Shown in pieces: positions 9,216-17,768 of a DNA stretch of 64,000 nucleotides. Origin of the DNA: Rubrolithibacter sp043763625 (GTDB lineage Bacteria; Bacteroidota; Bacteroidia; Sphingobacteriales; Sphingobacteriaceae); NCBI GenBank assembly GCA_043763625.1, contig JAYULL010000163.1, forward strand, positions 1 through 64,000, written 5' to 3'. The notes below the pieces were generated by a model that had not been told where the DNA came from, searched no databases, and was given only the letters and a program-made list of their open reading frames with translations. The stretch's first letter is position 1. Each line of letters starts with the position of its first letter. Position numbers and translations under genes: made by a program.

Positions 9216-10547
9216 ATGCCCATGTCCTATTTTTTAAATATCAGGTTTTATACCTTACTTATAATATTTACCGTTGCCGGGTTTGCAAAATCACCGGCTC
9301 AATCTAGGCTTACCTTAGAAGAAGCTGTTAGAATTGCTTTAGAAAAAAATTATAATATCAAGCTCGTTTCCAACAATTTACAAATCAATAAAAATGATCT
9401 TGACTATGCCCTTCCTGCACTTTTGCCACGCGTAACCGGAAACTTGAGCACTAACAATAATATCCAAAATACAGAGCAAACACTTAGAAGTACCGGAAAC
9501 TCCGAAAGCCGTAACGACGCTAAGAACTCCAGTACAAGCTACGGCGTAAACCTAAATTGGCTTGTGTTTGACGGCTTTGCCATGTTTGCCCGCTTCGATC
9601 AGCTAAAAGAATTTCAAAAGTTGGGCGAATCGAACTTGCGTTTAACAGTTTTAAATACCATTTCGGATGTTGTAACAACATACTACGATCTGGTGCAGCA
9701 GCAAAAGCAAATAAACGCTACTGATACAGCTCTCGGCATTTCAAGATTTCGAGTAAAAACAGCTCAAACCCGTTTTAAAATGGGTAAAGCATCCCGACTA
9801 GAGGTTCTGGCAGCGAGGGTAGATTTAAATACTGATACTACTAATCTGCTTCGGCAAAAAGACACGTTCAGAAGAACTCAAATTAGTTTGAATGAGCTAT
9901 TGGCTCGAAATGTTAATGCCGTTTTTACAGTTACCGATTCGATTGGTATTGATAAGAGTTTAGACCTTAAAACGCTAAGCGATCATGCAGGGAAACAAAA
10001 TCCTACTTTGCAATCTTCGCTCATAAGCAGGCGCATTGCAGAGCTTAACTTAAGCCAAGTAAAAGCAAGTCGTTATCCCTCGGTCAGTGTATTTTCCGGA
10101 TATAATTTCAACCGCTCTAAATCAGAGTTGAGTTTTGCTACCCAATCTAAAGGGCAAGGTTTTAACTACGGTTTAACCGGAACTCTAAATATCTTCGGCG
10201 GCTTGCAGCAACGAAAAAACGAGAAAAACGCTGCTTTAGAAATTGAAAATGCGGTTATTGATTATCAAAGAATTTCAGGAAATATTAATTCGCAATTATT
10301 TTCATTATTTCATAATTATATTACAAATTTAGAGCTTGTAAAATTAGAAGAGGCCAACCAAAAAATTGCGAAGCAGAACTTGGATATTACTTTAGAAAAA
10401 TTCCGTTTAGGGAGCATTGCACCGATTGAGTTTAGAGAAGCGCAGCGTAATTTCGTGGAAGCAACAGTTAGATTCAGTAACGCCCAATATCAAGCAAAAA
10501 TCGCTGAAATTTCATTAAAAGAAATCGCAGGAAATCAAAGATTATAA
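9216..10547 (+). CDS. TolC-family outer membrane efflux protein
   Basis: A 443-residue protein with a signal peptide (about 1-28, ending near SPAQS) and two repeats of the outer-membrane efflux protein family: RLTLEEAVRIALEKNYNI early on and long helical segments such as LGISRFRVKTAQTRFKMGKA and LDITLEKFRLGSIAPIEFREA. These form the trimeric channel-tunnel that completes the adaptor and pump encoded just upstream. It ends the efflux operon, since 96 AT-rich bases separate it from the next gene. Confidence 0.93.
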   Translation: MPMSYFLNIRFYTLLIIFTVAGFAKSPAQSRLTLEEAVRIALEKNYNIKLVSNNLQINKNDLDYALPALLPRVTGNLSTNNNIQNTEQTLRSTGNSESRNDAKNSSTSYGVNLNWLVFDGFAMFARFDQLKEFQKLGESNLRLTVLNTISDVVTTYYDLVQQQKQINATDTALGISRFRVKTAQTRFKMGKASRLEVLAARVDLNTDTTNLLRQKDTFRRTQISLNELLARNVNAVFTVTDSIGIDKSLDLKTLSDHAGKQNPTLQSSLISRRIAELNLSQVKASRYPSVSVFSGYNFNRSKSELSFATQSKGQGFNYGLTGTLNIFGGLQQRKNEKNAALEIENAVIDYQRISGNINSQLFSLFHNYITNLELVKLEEANQKIAKQNLDITLEKFRLGSIAPIEFREAQRNFVEATVRFSNAQYQAKIAEISLKEIAGNQRL

Positions 10548-10643
10548 TCTCTACAAGTTTGCGGAATAAATATTATTTTTATAATATAAAACTTATGCGA
10601 TATTTTTTCGTACAAAAGTTTCTTACAAAGAAAATAGTGATTC

Positions 10644-11036
10644 ATGGACGACTATAAATACAAAAATGTTCTGTTAGTTGATGACAGCTATATAGACAAT
10701 TTGATAAATCGTAAAATTATCGAGAAAAGCGGTTTTGCAGACAATATAGTGGTGATCGATTCGCCCCATGAAGCTATAAATTACATGCGAAAATGTATTA
10801 CGGAGGGAAAAAATGTTCCCGAAGTACTCTTCTTGGATATCAGGATGCCTAATATGAGCGGTTTTGAATTCTTAAAAGAATTAAACGGTATAGAAGGCTT
10901 ACCTGCACTAGGAATCAAAATTTATGTATTATCTTCATCACTCGATCCCGAAGATTTAAAAGAAATAGCAGGCAATAGCCTCGTTTCTAAATTTATCGGG
11001 AAACCTCTTACCAATACCGTGCTTGAAGAAATATAA
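10644..11036 (+). CDS. Single-domain response regulator (receiver only)
   Basis: A 130-residue stand-alone receiver domain. It has the acidic pair D13-D14, phospho-acceptor D65 in LFLDIRMPN and the conserved K120 in FIGKPLT, so it should be phosphorylatable. There is no DNA-binding or output domain and no histidine kinase nearby, so it must act by protein contact (like CheY or a phosphorelay intermediate) with a kinase elsewhere. It ends 2 bases before the BadF-type kinase gene, so the two are probably co-transcribed. Whether they are functionally linked is unknown. Confidence 0.9.
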   Translation: MDDYKYKNVLLVDDSYIDNLINRKIIEKSGFADNIVVIDSPHEAINYMRKCITEGKNVPEVLFLDIRMPNMSGFEFLKELNGIEGLPALGIKIYVLSSSLDPEDLKEIAGNSLVSKFIGKPLTNTVLEEI

Positions 11037-11038
11037 AG

Positions 11039-11896
11039 ATGATTTTAGTTGCTGACAGCGGTTCCTCTAAAACTGATTGGATTTTACAGCTAGCTAATTC
11101 TCAATACCTGGAATTTCATACAAAAGGCATAAATCCTTTTTTGCAAAGTGAAAAAGAGATTGCCAAAATTTTGCAACAAACTTCCGAAATTGAACAGTTT
11201 GCCGGCGAAGTAAGCGAAGTTCATTTTTTCGGTGCGGGTTGCACCAACCCCGATAAACGCGAAATCGTTTCAAATGCCTTATCGCGATTCTTTAAAAATG
11301 CTTTCATAAATGTTGAAAATGATGTTTTAGGTCGAGCTTATGCTACTTGCGGTAAAAGCAAAGGTCTTATTAGCATTTTAGGTACCGGGTCTAACATTGC
11401 TTTTTTTGATGGGGAGGAGATTCATAAATGCAAACAAGGCTTAGGTTATATTTTAGGTGACGAAGGCTCAGGAACCTATTTCGGGAAAAAACTGGTTACA
11501 GCCTTTTTATACGAAAGCATGCCAAAGGATTTGTATAGCGACTTCAAAGAATCGTATAATGTTGATAAAGAAAACGTTATCAAAAACGTTTATCAGAAGC
11601 CTTCGGCAAATTTATATCTATCGTACTTCGCTCGTTTTATGAGTAAACATAAAGGGCATCCCTATATTGAAAGCTTAATAAGAGAAGGCTTTGAAGAGTT
11701 TATAGTACTAAATAAAAAAGCCTTTGAAGATTATCGTGCTTTCCCTTGCCATTTTGTAGGGTCTATTGCTTTTTACTTTCAAAATACTTTGAAAGAAATA
11801 TGCAACAAACACCAAATAAAGATTGGAAAAACCTTGACTCATCCTATAAAAGAGTTATATAACTTTATCTTAGCAGGAGAATTCCAAAATATTTAA
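11039..11896 (+). CDS. BadF/BadG/BcrA/BcrD-family ATPase, N-acetylglucosamine kinase-like
   Basis: A 285-residue ASKHA-fold protein. The first phosphate loop is VADSGSSKTDW at 3-13, the second is ILGTGSNIAFF near 115, and LGDEGSGTYFGK follows, all as in N-acetylglucosamine kinases of the BadF/BadG family. These phosphorylate amino sugars. It is at the short end for the family. A murQ gene lies about 22 kb away in this window, so a role in amino-sugar or cell-wall recycling is plausible but inferred. Start ATG at 11039, 2 bases after the response regulator. Confidence 0.85.
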   Translation: MILVADSGSSKTDWILQLANSQYLEFHTKGINPFLQSEKEIAKILQQTSEIEQFAGEVSEVHFFGAGCTNPDKREIVSNALSRFFKNAFINVENDVLGRAYATCGKSKGLISILGTGSNIAFFDGEEIHKCKQGLGYILGDEGSGTYFGKKLVTAFLYESMPKDLYSDFKESYNVDKENVIKNVYQKPSANLYLSYFARFMSKHKGHPYIESLIREGFEEFIVLNKKAFEDYRAFPCHFVGSIAFYFQNTLKEICNKHQIKIGKTLTHPIKELYNFILAGEFQNI

Positions 11897-11926
11897 GCCA
11901 CGACTTAAGCCTTGCCAAAATAAAAA

Positions 11927-11958
11927 TTTGCAATTTTTGGCCGAGCGTACTATCTTCG
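11927..11958 (+). promoter_or_regulatory. Candidate greA promoter
   Basis: TTTG at 11927-11930 and TATCTTCG at 11951-11958 are separated by 20 bases, the spacing of Bacteroidota -33/-7 promoters; the -7 box has one departure from TAnnTTTG. Transcription would start near 11964, immediately before the hairpin at 11967. Confidence 0.5.
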
Positions 11959-11966
11959 TACTGATG

Positions 11967-12015
11967 CAAACAAGACTATGTCAGCCCGTGTTGATATAGT
12001 CTTGTTTGTTTTTTA
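11967..12015 (+). terminator. Terminator-like hairpin in the greA leader
   Basis: Perfect 13-base arms (CAAACAAGACTAT at 11967-11979, complement at 11996-12008) enclose a 16-base loop and are followed at once by six T (12009-12014): a textbook intrinsic terminator. It lies between a likely promoter and the greA start at 12039. It may therefore act as an attenuator in the greA leader, or simply end transcription from the BadF-type gene 70 bases upstream. Confidence 0.75.
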
Positions 12016-12038
12016 TAGAGTTGATAAAAGATTTAGGT

Positions 12039-12512
12039 ATGTCTGAAGTAACATATTATACTAAAGCAGGAATAGAAAAATTAAAAGAAGAATTACACTT
12101 TCTAAAGACTGAAGGTAGGGCACAAATTGCAAAAGCAATTGCTGAAGCACGTGACAAAGGCGACTTGTCGGAAAACGCCGAGTATGATGCAGCTAAAGAA
12201 GCCCAAGGACATCATGAAGCAAAAATTTCTAAGCTTGACGAAACATATGCAAATGCCCGTATAATAGACGAATCTAAATTAGACACATCAAAAGTACTGG
12301 CGCTTTCGATCGTAAAAATAAAGAACATAAAAAACGGCGCAACGATGACTTATCAGTTAGTTTCTGAAAGCGAAGCAGATCTGAAGTCGGGTAAAATTTC
12401 AGTTAAATCGCCTATTGCTAAAGGTTTGTTGGGAAAATCGGTAGGCGAAAAAGCTGAGATTGCAGTTCCGGCGGGAAAAATGGAATTCGAAATTCTTGAA
12501 ATATCGAGATAA
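12039..12512 (+). CDS. greA: Transcription elongation factor GreA
   Basis: A 157-residue GreA. The N-terminal coiled coil carries YYTKAGIEKLKEELHFL and the family signature GDLSENAEYDAAKE, and a C-terminal FKBP-like domain ends with KMEFEILEISR. GreA stimulates transcript cleavage by backtracked RNA polymerase. The reading frame is open to 12006, but the ATG at 12039 gives the usual length and N-terminus, and the upstream codons would start inside the leader hairpin's T-run. The hairpin at 11967-12015 suggests leader attenuation. A HIT-protein gene follows after 6 bases. Confidence 0.95.
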   Translation: MSEVTYYTKAGIEKLKEELHFLKTEGRAQIAKAIAEARDKGDLSENAEYDAAKEAQGHHEAKISKLDETYANARIIDESKLDTSKVLALSIVKIKNIKNGATMTYQLVSESEADLKSGKISVKSPIAKGLLGKSVGEKAEIAVPAGKMEFEILEISR

Positions 12513-12518
12513 ACGTAA

Positions 12519-12920
12519 ATGGCAACACTATTTTCAAGAATAGTAACAGGGGAAATTCCGGCATATAAAGTAGCCGAAACAGATAACTACCTGGCTTTTT
12601 TAGATATTAACCCACTTGTTGAAGGACACGTACTGGTAATACCGAAAAAAGAAGTAGATTATATCTTTGATCTCGATGATAAAACCTATATCGATTTGAA
12701 CGTATTTGCGAAAAAGGTTGCCGAAGGTTTAAAAAAAGCAGTGCCGTGCAAACGCATAGGTGTTGCAGTAATAGGGCTTGAAGTTCCTCACGTTCATATC
12801 CATTTGGTTCCGATGAATTCAATAGCGGATCTAAATTTTACCCGCCAAAAGCTTAACCCAACCAAAGAAGAACTTCAACATGTTCAGCGAAAAATACAGG
12901 CAGAGCTAAGTACTGCATAA
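12519..12920 (+). CDS. HIT-family (HINT-like) nucleotide hydrolase
   Basis: A 133-residue histidine-triad protein. FSRIVTGEIPAYKVAE opens the family, and the triad H91-V-H93-I-H95-L is complete; the middle His is the expected nucleophile. HINT-type enzymes hydrolyse adenosine phosphoramidates or related nucleotides. It lies 6 bases after greA in the same direction and probably shares its transcript. It converges with ruvC, whose stop is 8 bases away. Confidence 0.93.
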   Translation: MATLFSRIVTGEIPAYKVAETDNYLAFLDINPLVEGHVLVIPKKEVDYIFDLDDKTYIDLNVFAKKVAEGLKKAVPCKRIGVAVIGLEVPHVHIHLVPMNSIADLNFTRQKLNPTKEELQHVQRKIQAELSTA

Positions 12921-12927
12921 ACCGAGT

Positions 12928-13518
12928 CTATTTGTCTTTTTTTACCGGCATCCCTCCTACTCTTTTTAAATTGTCTTTAGCAAAAGATTCCCAGCCGGAG
13001 TAGTTTTTTTTGTTCCCGCTTATTGTTATTTTTTGAAAGGAATGGCAAACGGCTGCCGCAAGTCCGTCAGTAGCGTCTAAAAATTCGGGCGTTTCTTTAA
13101 ACTTCAACAAATTCTGCAGCATAGCCGCAACTTGCTCTTTAGTTGCATTTCCATTGCCGGTAATTGCCTGTTTTATTTTTCGAGGAGAATATTCGCAAAT
13201 TGAAAGGTTTCTCGATAAAGCCGCCGCCATAGCTACACCTTGAGCCCGTCCCAATTTTAGCATCACTTGAATATTTTTCCCGTAAAACGGAGCCTCAATC
13301 GCTAAACAATCCGGATGATATTGATCTATTAAAGCAACCGTTTTTTCAAATATGCGTTGGAGCTTTAACGGATGATCATCTAAATGATCCAGCTTAACTA
13401 TCCCTAAACTCAACAGTTCAATCTGCGTCCTCGCCTCGCAAATCAATCCGTATCCCATAACAGTGGTTCCGGGATCGATACCTAAAATTACACGCTCATT
13501 TGCTTTTTCTTTTTGCAT
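12928..13518 (-). CDS. ruvC: Holliday junction endonuclease RuvC
   Basis: A 196-residue RuvC with the metal-binding acidic residues in place: D15 (ILGIDPGT), E75 (LAIEAPFYG), D148 and D151 (DATDGLAAAVCH), and the conserved H159. RuvC resolves Holliday junctions with RuvAB. The extra 25-residue Lys-rich C-terminal tail is typical of Bacteroidota versions. It is monocistronic here and convergent with the HIT gene; ruvA and ruvB are not in the window. Confidence 0.95.
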   Translation of the reverse strand: MQKEKANERVILGIDPGTTVMGYGLICEARTQIELLSLGIVKLDHLDDHPLKLQRIFEKTVALIDQYHPDCLAIEAPFYGKNIQVMLKLGRAQGVAMAAALSRNLSICEYSPRKIKQAITGNGNATKEQVAAMLQNLLKFKETPEFLDATDGLAAAVCHSFQKITISGNKKNYSGWESFAKDNLKRVGGMPVKKDK

Positions 13519-13553
13519 TAAAACAATTATACGCTTTTTAAGACATCCGAAAA

Positions 13554-14570
13554 TTGCCGTTTGCCATTTGTTTTGTAAAATTGCACGAGAAGATCAATTT
13601 GAAACCGGATACCAAAAAGGCATTAAGCCTAATCGTTAAGATTTTAATTCTTGTATTTGCCGCAGCCTTCATTTACCAAAAGCTGAGCAACAACAGTAAT
13701 TTGGATAATTTCAAAGCCCTGTTGTCGCGAATCCCTCCGCGACGGGTGGGCGCTATTTTAATCCTTGTTTTTCTTTTAATGTTTGTTAACTGGTTCTTAG
13801 AAGCAGCCAAATGGCGTTCTTTGATTAAAAGAATTCAGCGGATAAGTTTCTATAAGGCAGTGGAATCTGTTTTTTGCGGATTAACACTAGCCATTTTCAC
13901 ACCCAACCGTATAGGTGAATATGGCGGAAGGATATTTTTCTTGGCTCCGCGACGAAGAATATTAGGCGCCATCGCCATGGGTGTTGGAGCCGTGGGCCAA
14001 ATGGTAATCACCAATATATTCGGAGCATGTGCAATTCTTTGGTTTGTTTGGAAGTTTTACCAATTAAATCCTTGGTTAGAGCTTTCGCTGGGTTTTATTA
14101 CAGCCATTTTTTGTCTATTCTTTCTGCTCTTTTATTTCAATATACGAGTGATTTATACTTGGCTGGTTCAAATTAAATTCCTCAAAAAACTGCATAAATT
14201 CTTTTTCGTATTGATGCGCTTTCGGCGAAAATATCTATTGGAAATTTTCATTTATTGCTTCGCCCGATTTGCGGTATTTACTTCGCAATACTGTTTAATA
14301 ATAAATCTTTTATTACCGGAAATGCTCATTTTCCCTATGGTAATGATGATTTTTATTTTGTTTTTTATCCAATCGGCGCTACCTTCATTAGACCTCTTAG
14401 ATATAGGAGTTCGCAGCCTTACTGCCACTTATTTCTTTGGTTTTATAACCACAGAATCTGTAGCTATTATGGCGGCAACAGCTTGTATTTGGCTTATAAA
14501 TCTTATTATTCCTGCTATACTGGGTAGTGTGTTTGTTTTTAAATTAAAATTTTTTGATAATAATAATTAG
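13554..14570 (+). CDS. Flippase-like membrane protein (UPF0104/LPG synthase TM family)
   Basis: Up to 338 residues with about eight hydrophobic helices and a positively charged loop (FTPNRIGEYGGRIFFL) typical of the lysylphosphatidylglycerol synthetase TM / UPF0104 family, a set of integral membrane proteins often next to glycosyltransferases. There is no ATG near the N-terminus: TTG codons at 13554, 13581 and 13599 are the options. A possible promoter (TTG at 13554, TAAAATTG at 13576-13583) overlaps the first two, favouring 13599. The gene overlaps the following glycosyltransferase by 17 bases, which supports a joint role in handling a lipid or lipid-linked sugar (inference). Confidence 0.82.
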   Translation: MPFAICFVKLHEKINLKPDTKKALSLIVKILILVFAAAFIYQKLSNNSNLDNFKALLSRIPPRRVGAILILVFLLMFVNWFLEAAKWRSLIKRIQRISFYKAVESVFCGLTLAIFTPNRIGEYGGRIFFLAPRRRILGAIAMGVGAVGQMVITNIFGACAILWFVWKFYQLNPWLELSLGFITAIFCLFFLLFYFNIRVIYTWLVQIKFLKKLHKFFFVLMRFRRKYLLEIFIYCFARFAVFTSQYCLIINLLLPEMLIFPMVMMIFILFFIQSALPSLDLLDIGVRSLTATYFFGFITTESVAIMAATACIWLINLIIPAILGSVFVFKLKFFDNNN

Positions 14571-15684
14571 TGCTATAACTGTTACACTTACCCTGTTTTA
14601 TGTAGCAGGGGTGTTCTATTTTCGCAGCGGGTGGTTAAAAGTGGAGCATTTTTCTCCGGAAAGGATAAGCCCAAAAACTCGGGTAACCGTTTTGATTGCA
14701 GCACGAAACGAAGAAGATAATATTGATCGAACAATCCGGGCATTAATAAAACAAAATTATCCTAAGAATCTGCTTGAAATCATTATTGTCGACGACCACT
14801 CTACTGACCACACCGCCTCTATAATCTCCGGTTACATTAATCAAGGGGTAAGGCTATTAAAGCTTAGTGAAACTGCAATACTAAATTCTTACAAAAAAAA
14901 GGCAATATCAGAAGGTGTAAAACTTGCAACAGGAGAACTTTTAGTAACAACTGATGCAGACTGTTACATGAGTCCCGATTGGCTGTCCACGATAGTTTCT
15001 TTCTATGAGCAGTTCGGTTGGAAACTCATTTCTTCGCCGGTAACATTCTTTGAAGAAAAAAAGAAATTTGAAAAGTTGCAGACCGTAGAGTTTTTGTATT
15101 TAATAGGTTTGGGCGCTGCATCAATCGGCAATAAAATGCCGGCCACATGTAATGGTGCGAACTTAGCATATACTAAACAAGTATTTACAGAACTTAAAGG
15201 GTTTCAAGGGATAGATGATTTAGCTTCGGGTGATGACGAGCTCTTTATGCATAAGGTAGCCTCAGCGTATCCAAGTTCAATCGGGTTTTGTAAATCAGTT
15301 GATGCAATTGTTTATACCCACGCTAAATCCAACTTACCTGAGTTTATACGACAGCGCAAACGCTGGGCATCGAAAAGCACCAAGTATAAAAATAAAAGCA
15401 TTGTAGCACTGGGGGTTTTGATTTGGCTGTTTAATCTTTTAATATTCATTAATATTATTGCAGGAATCTTTTTTCCGGAGTATTTATTAATAGCTTTATT
15501 TTCATTAATAAGCAAATTTCTGGTTGAAATGCTTTTTATTAATTTAATGCTTACGTTTATCGGAAGGACAAATTTAGTTCGTTATGTACCGATACTTACC
15601 GTTATTCACATTGTATATATGATATATATCGGCATTGCCGGAAACTCGGGAAAATACATTTGGAAAGGCCGAAAAGTAAAATAG
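14554..15684 (+). CDS. Membrane-associated family 2 glycosyltransferase
   Basis: A 376-residue GT2 enzyme: N-terminal helix (about 2-20), GT-A fold with VLIAARNEEDNID, the DDHSTD motif, TTDADCYMSPDWL (DxD-type metal site) and RQRKRWASKS (QxxRW-type), then three or four C-terminal helices. It resembles processive or lipid-linked GT2 enzymes. The start is a TTG inside the end of the flippase-like gene (17-base overlap), indicating tight coupling. Donor and acceptor cannot be told. Confidence 0.88.
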   Translation: MIIIISAITVTLTLFYVAGVFYFRSGWLKVEHFSPERISPKTRVTVLIAARNEEDNIDRTIRALIKQNYPKNLLEIIIVDDHSTDHTASIISGYINQGVRLLKLSETAILNSYKKKAISEGVKLATGELLVTTDADCYMSPDWLSTIVSFYEQFGWKLISSPVTFFEEKKKFEKLQTVEFLYLIGLGAASIGNKMPATCNGANLAYTKQVFTELKGFQGIDDLASGDDELFMHKVASAYPSSIGFCKSVDAIVYTHAKSNLPEFIRQRKRWASKSTKYKNKSIVALGVLIWLFNLLIFINIIAGIFFPEYLLIALFSLISKFLVEMLFINLMLTFIGRTNLVRYVPILTVIHIVYMIYIGIAGNSGKYIWKGRKVK

Positions 15685-15800
15685 ATGTTAGTAAATAGTT
15701 TTTGTAAATTGCCTCATATAATTGCGAAAGCCGGAAACTATAATCATTTTAAAGTTTTAATAATTATTCGAATACAAACTGATTTATAAGCCGATTCCCG

Positions 15801-17048
15801 TTGGAAGCATTCGATAAAAAAAACGCAGGTTCAGAAGAAAACGAACTGGTTCAACTCTTGTTAAAGAGGCAAATAGAGCTCAACGCGCTGCTGGAAGTAA
15901 CACTTGCAATTAATCGAAACAGCCCTTCATCCATCCTGTTCGAGATGCTTGAAATGGTGCTAAAAACCAATCTTCGAATAGGAAGAATGAGACTTTTAGT
16001 AAAGAACGGTGACGTGTTTTTTTGCGCTACGCGTTTTGGAGGTGTATTCGAAAGCCCGAAAGTACTGCAAGATGTTTGCCAAATGCTCCAAAGTTTGCGC
16101 TCTATTACTCCTCTAGCCCGGCATTCCGACGAAGTTCTAAGCCAATATGACTATTTTATTCCGGTTCGACACAAAAGGGATGCCTTAGCCTTCGTGCTTA
16201 TCGGCGAGTTTACTACCACCCCTGAACTTGTAAATAACGATCTAAACTTCATCCAAACGCTTATTAACATTATTGTTGTTGCCTTGGAAAATAAAAAGCT
16301 GTTTAAGGAGCTTGTTATTCGCGAACGTTTACAACGCGACGTTGAATTGGCCAGTGAGGTTCAAAGCATGCTTGTTCCTTTAAAACTACCAAAAAGTGAT
16401 TTTTTTGAAGTGAGCGCAACATATCTTCCTCATCAAAACATAGGAGGAGACTATTTTGACTTTATCCGACTTAACGAAAATGAATTCATTTGGTGCATCG
16501 CTGATGTGTCAGGCAAAGGAATTTCAGCTGCTTTGCTAATGGCAACCCTTCAGGCAAGCTTACGTGCTTGGGTTTCGGTTGGGCACAATCTGGAAACGTT
16601 GGTTAAAAAATTAAACAAAATTGTAGTTTCTAATACTAACGGAGAGCGATTTATCACCTTATTTATAGGTTTATTTAACAAGGCCAATCGAATGATGCAT
16701 TATATAAATGCCGGCCACAATCCGCCAGTTCTGCTTACCGGAAATGAGAACCTTTTTTTAAGAGACGGCACTACATTACTCGGCATTTTCGACGAGCTTC
16801 CCTTTATTAGAACCGGCGAGATCAAGTTAAACGAAAAAAGCCTTATTTTTAATTATACAGACGGATTAATAGAGAGTCCTGACGAAGAAGTTTTTATTAC
16901 AGACGAAGAGCTCATAAATTACTTGCGAATTCATGAACACCTCTCGGTAAGTGAAATCAATGAGAATGTAATGTTCGACGTCCAATCGCAGAGAAAAGCT
17001 CGGCTCAATTCAGACGATGTTACTCTTCTCACAATTAAAATTTTATAA
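15801..17048 (+). CDS. SpoIIE/PP2C-type serine phosphatase with GAF-like N-terminal domain
   Basis: A 415-residue protein. Residues about 25-170 look GAF-like, a short helix (ERLQRDVELASEVQSML) links to the phosphatase, and the PP2C domain (about 195-413) has IGGDYFDF, the aspartate-containing ADVSGKGISAALLMA, GHNPPVLL and FNYTDGLIES. Such RsbU/SpoIIE proteins dephosphorylate anti-anti-sigma factors or similar partners in stress signalling; no such partner is adjacent. The start is probably TTG at 15801, since the next ATG would delete part of the GAF-like region. Confidence 0.9.
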   Translation: MEAFDKKNAGSEENELVQLLLKRQIELNALLEVTLAINRNSPSSILFEMLEMVLKTNLRIGRMRLLVKNGDVFFCATRFGGVFESPKVLQDVCQMLQSLRSITPLARHSDEVLSQYDYFIPVRHKRDALAFVLIGEFTTTPELVNNDLNFIQTLINIIVVALENKKLFKELVIRERLQRDVELASEVQSMLVPLKLPKSDFFEVSATYLPHQNIGGDYFDFIRLNENEFIWCIADVSGKGISAALLMATLQASLRAWVSVGHNLETLVKKLNKIVVSNTNGERFITLFIGLFNKANRMMHYINAGHNPPVLLTGNENLFLRDGTTLLGIFDELPFIRTGEIKLNEKSLIFNYTDGLIESPDEEVFITDEELINYLRIHEHLSVSEINENVMFDVQSQRKARLNSDDVTLLTIKIL

Positions 17049-17075
17049 ACTTTATACGCCATAAATCTTCTTGGG

Positions 17076-17083
17076 TATATTTG
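17076..17083 (+). promoter_or_regulatory. -7 box (TATATTTG) upstream of rnhB
   Basis: An exact TAnnTTTG match 19 bases before the ATG of rnhB, with a weak TTTA at 17051-17054 as possible -33 element. It overlaps an alternative TTG start at 17081, which argues for the ATG at 17102. Confidence 0.4.
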
Positions 17084-17101
17084 ATTGTCGGGATCGCTTC
17101 C

Positions 17102-17713
17102 ATGTTATTAGCATATTTTCAACAAGAATTAATAGAAGCCGGCTGCGATGAAGCCGGAAGAGGCTGTCTTGCAGGGCCTGTTTTTGCCGCCACGGTTGTC
17201 CTTCCTTCGGATTTTGACAACGACCTCCTTACAGATTCCAAGCAATTAACAGCAGAAGAACGATACCAACTGCGTCCTTTAATAGAATCAAAAGCAATAG
17301 CCTACGCGGTAGCTAAAGTTGATCATGACGAGATTGACCGTATCAATATCCTTAATGCTTCTTTTTTGGCAATGCATAAAGCTCTTGATCAACTCTCCGT
17401 AAATCCGGGATTAATTCTAGTTGACGGCAACCGATTCAAAAAGTATAAGGAAATTCCTCATCAATGTATCGTAAAAGGCGACGGTAAATATTTTTCAATT
17501 GCTGCTGCTTCTGTTTTAGCAAAAACTTATCGGGACGATTATATGCATCAATTGGCCGAACTGCATCCGCAATATGACTGGTGTAACAATAAAGGCTATG
17601 CAACACCCAGGCATCGGAAGGCAGTTTTAGAGCTTGGATTTTCGCCCTTCCATAGACTTACTTTTCGCGTTAGCGACCCTCAGTTGGATTTGTTTCAAGA
17701 AGCGGTTATCTAA
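17102..17713 (+). CDS. rnhB: Ribonuclease HII
   Basis: A 203-residue RNase HII, which removes ribonucleotides and RNA-DNA hybrids. The catalytic D16-E17 sit in GCDEAGRGCLAGP, followed by DSKQLTAEER, ILVDGNRF and the GDGKYFSIAAASVLAKTYRD block with the last catalytic Asp. The frame extends to a TTG at 17081, but this overlaps a promoter-like box, so the ATG at 17102 is preferred. It lies downstream of the PP2C gene and upstream of gcvT. Confidence 0.95.
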   Translation: MLLAYFQQELIEAGCDEAGRGCLAGPVFAATVVLPSDFDNDLLTDSKQLTAEERYQLRPLIESKAIAYAVAKVDHDEIDRINILNASFLAMHKALDQLSVNPGLILVDGNRFKKYKEIPHQCIVKGDGKYFSIAAASVLAKTYRDDYMHQLAELHPQYDWCNNKGYATPRHRKAVLELGFSPFHRLTFRVSDPQLDLFQEAVI

Positions 17714-17750
17714 TAATTAAATAACATAATTTTTCCGGTTCTGCTTTTGT

Positions 17751-17758
17751 TATTTTTG
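17751..17758 (+). promoter_or_regulatory. -7 box (TATTTTTG) upstream of gcvT
   Basis: An exact TAnnTTTG match 10 bases before the gcvT ATG, implying an almost leaderless transcript. The -33 region is only T-rich. Confidence 0.35.
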
Positions 17759-17768
17759 CTAAATTTTT

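Noticed and set aside
10570..10587. AT-only inverted repeat after the TolC gene
   Set aside because: Seven A/T pairs around TTTT would be unstable, so I do not call it a terminator.
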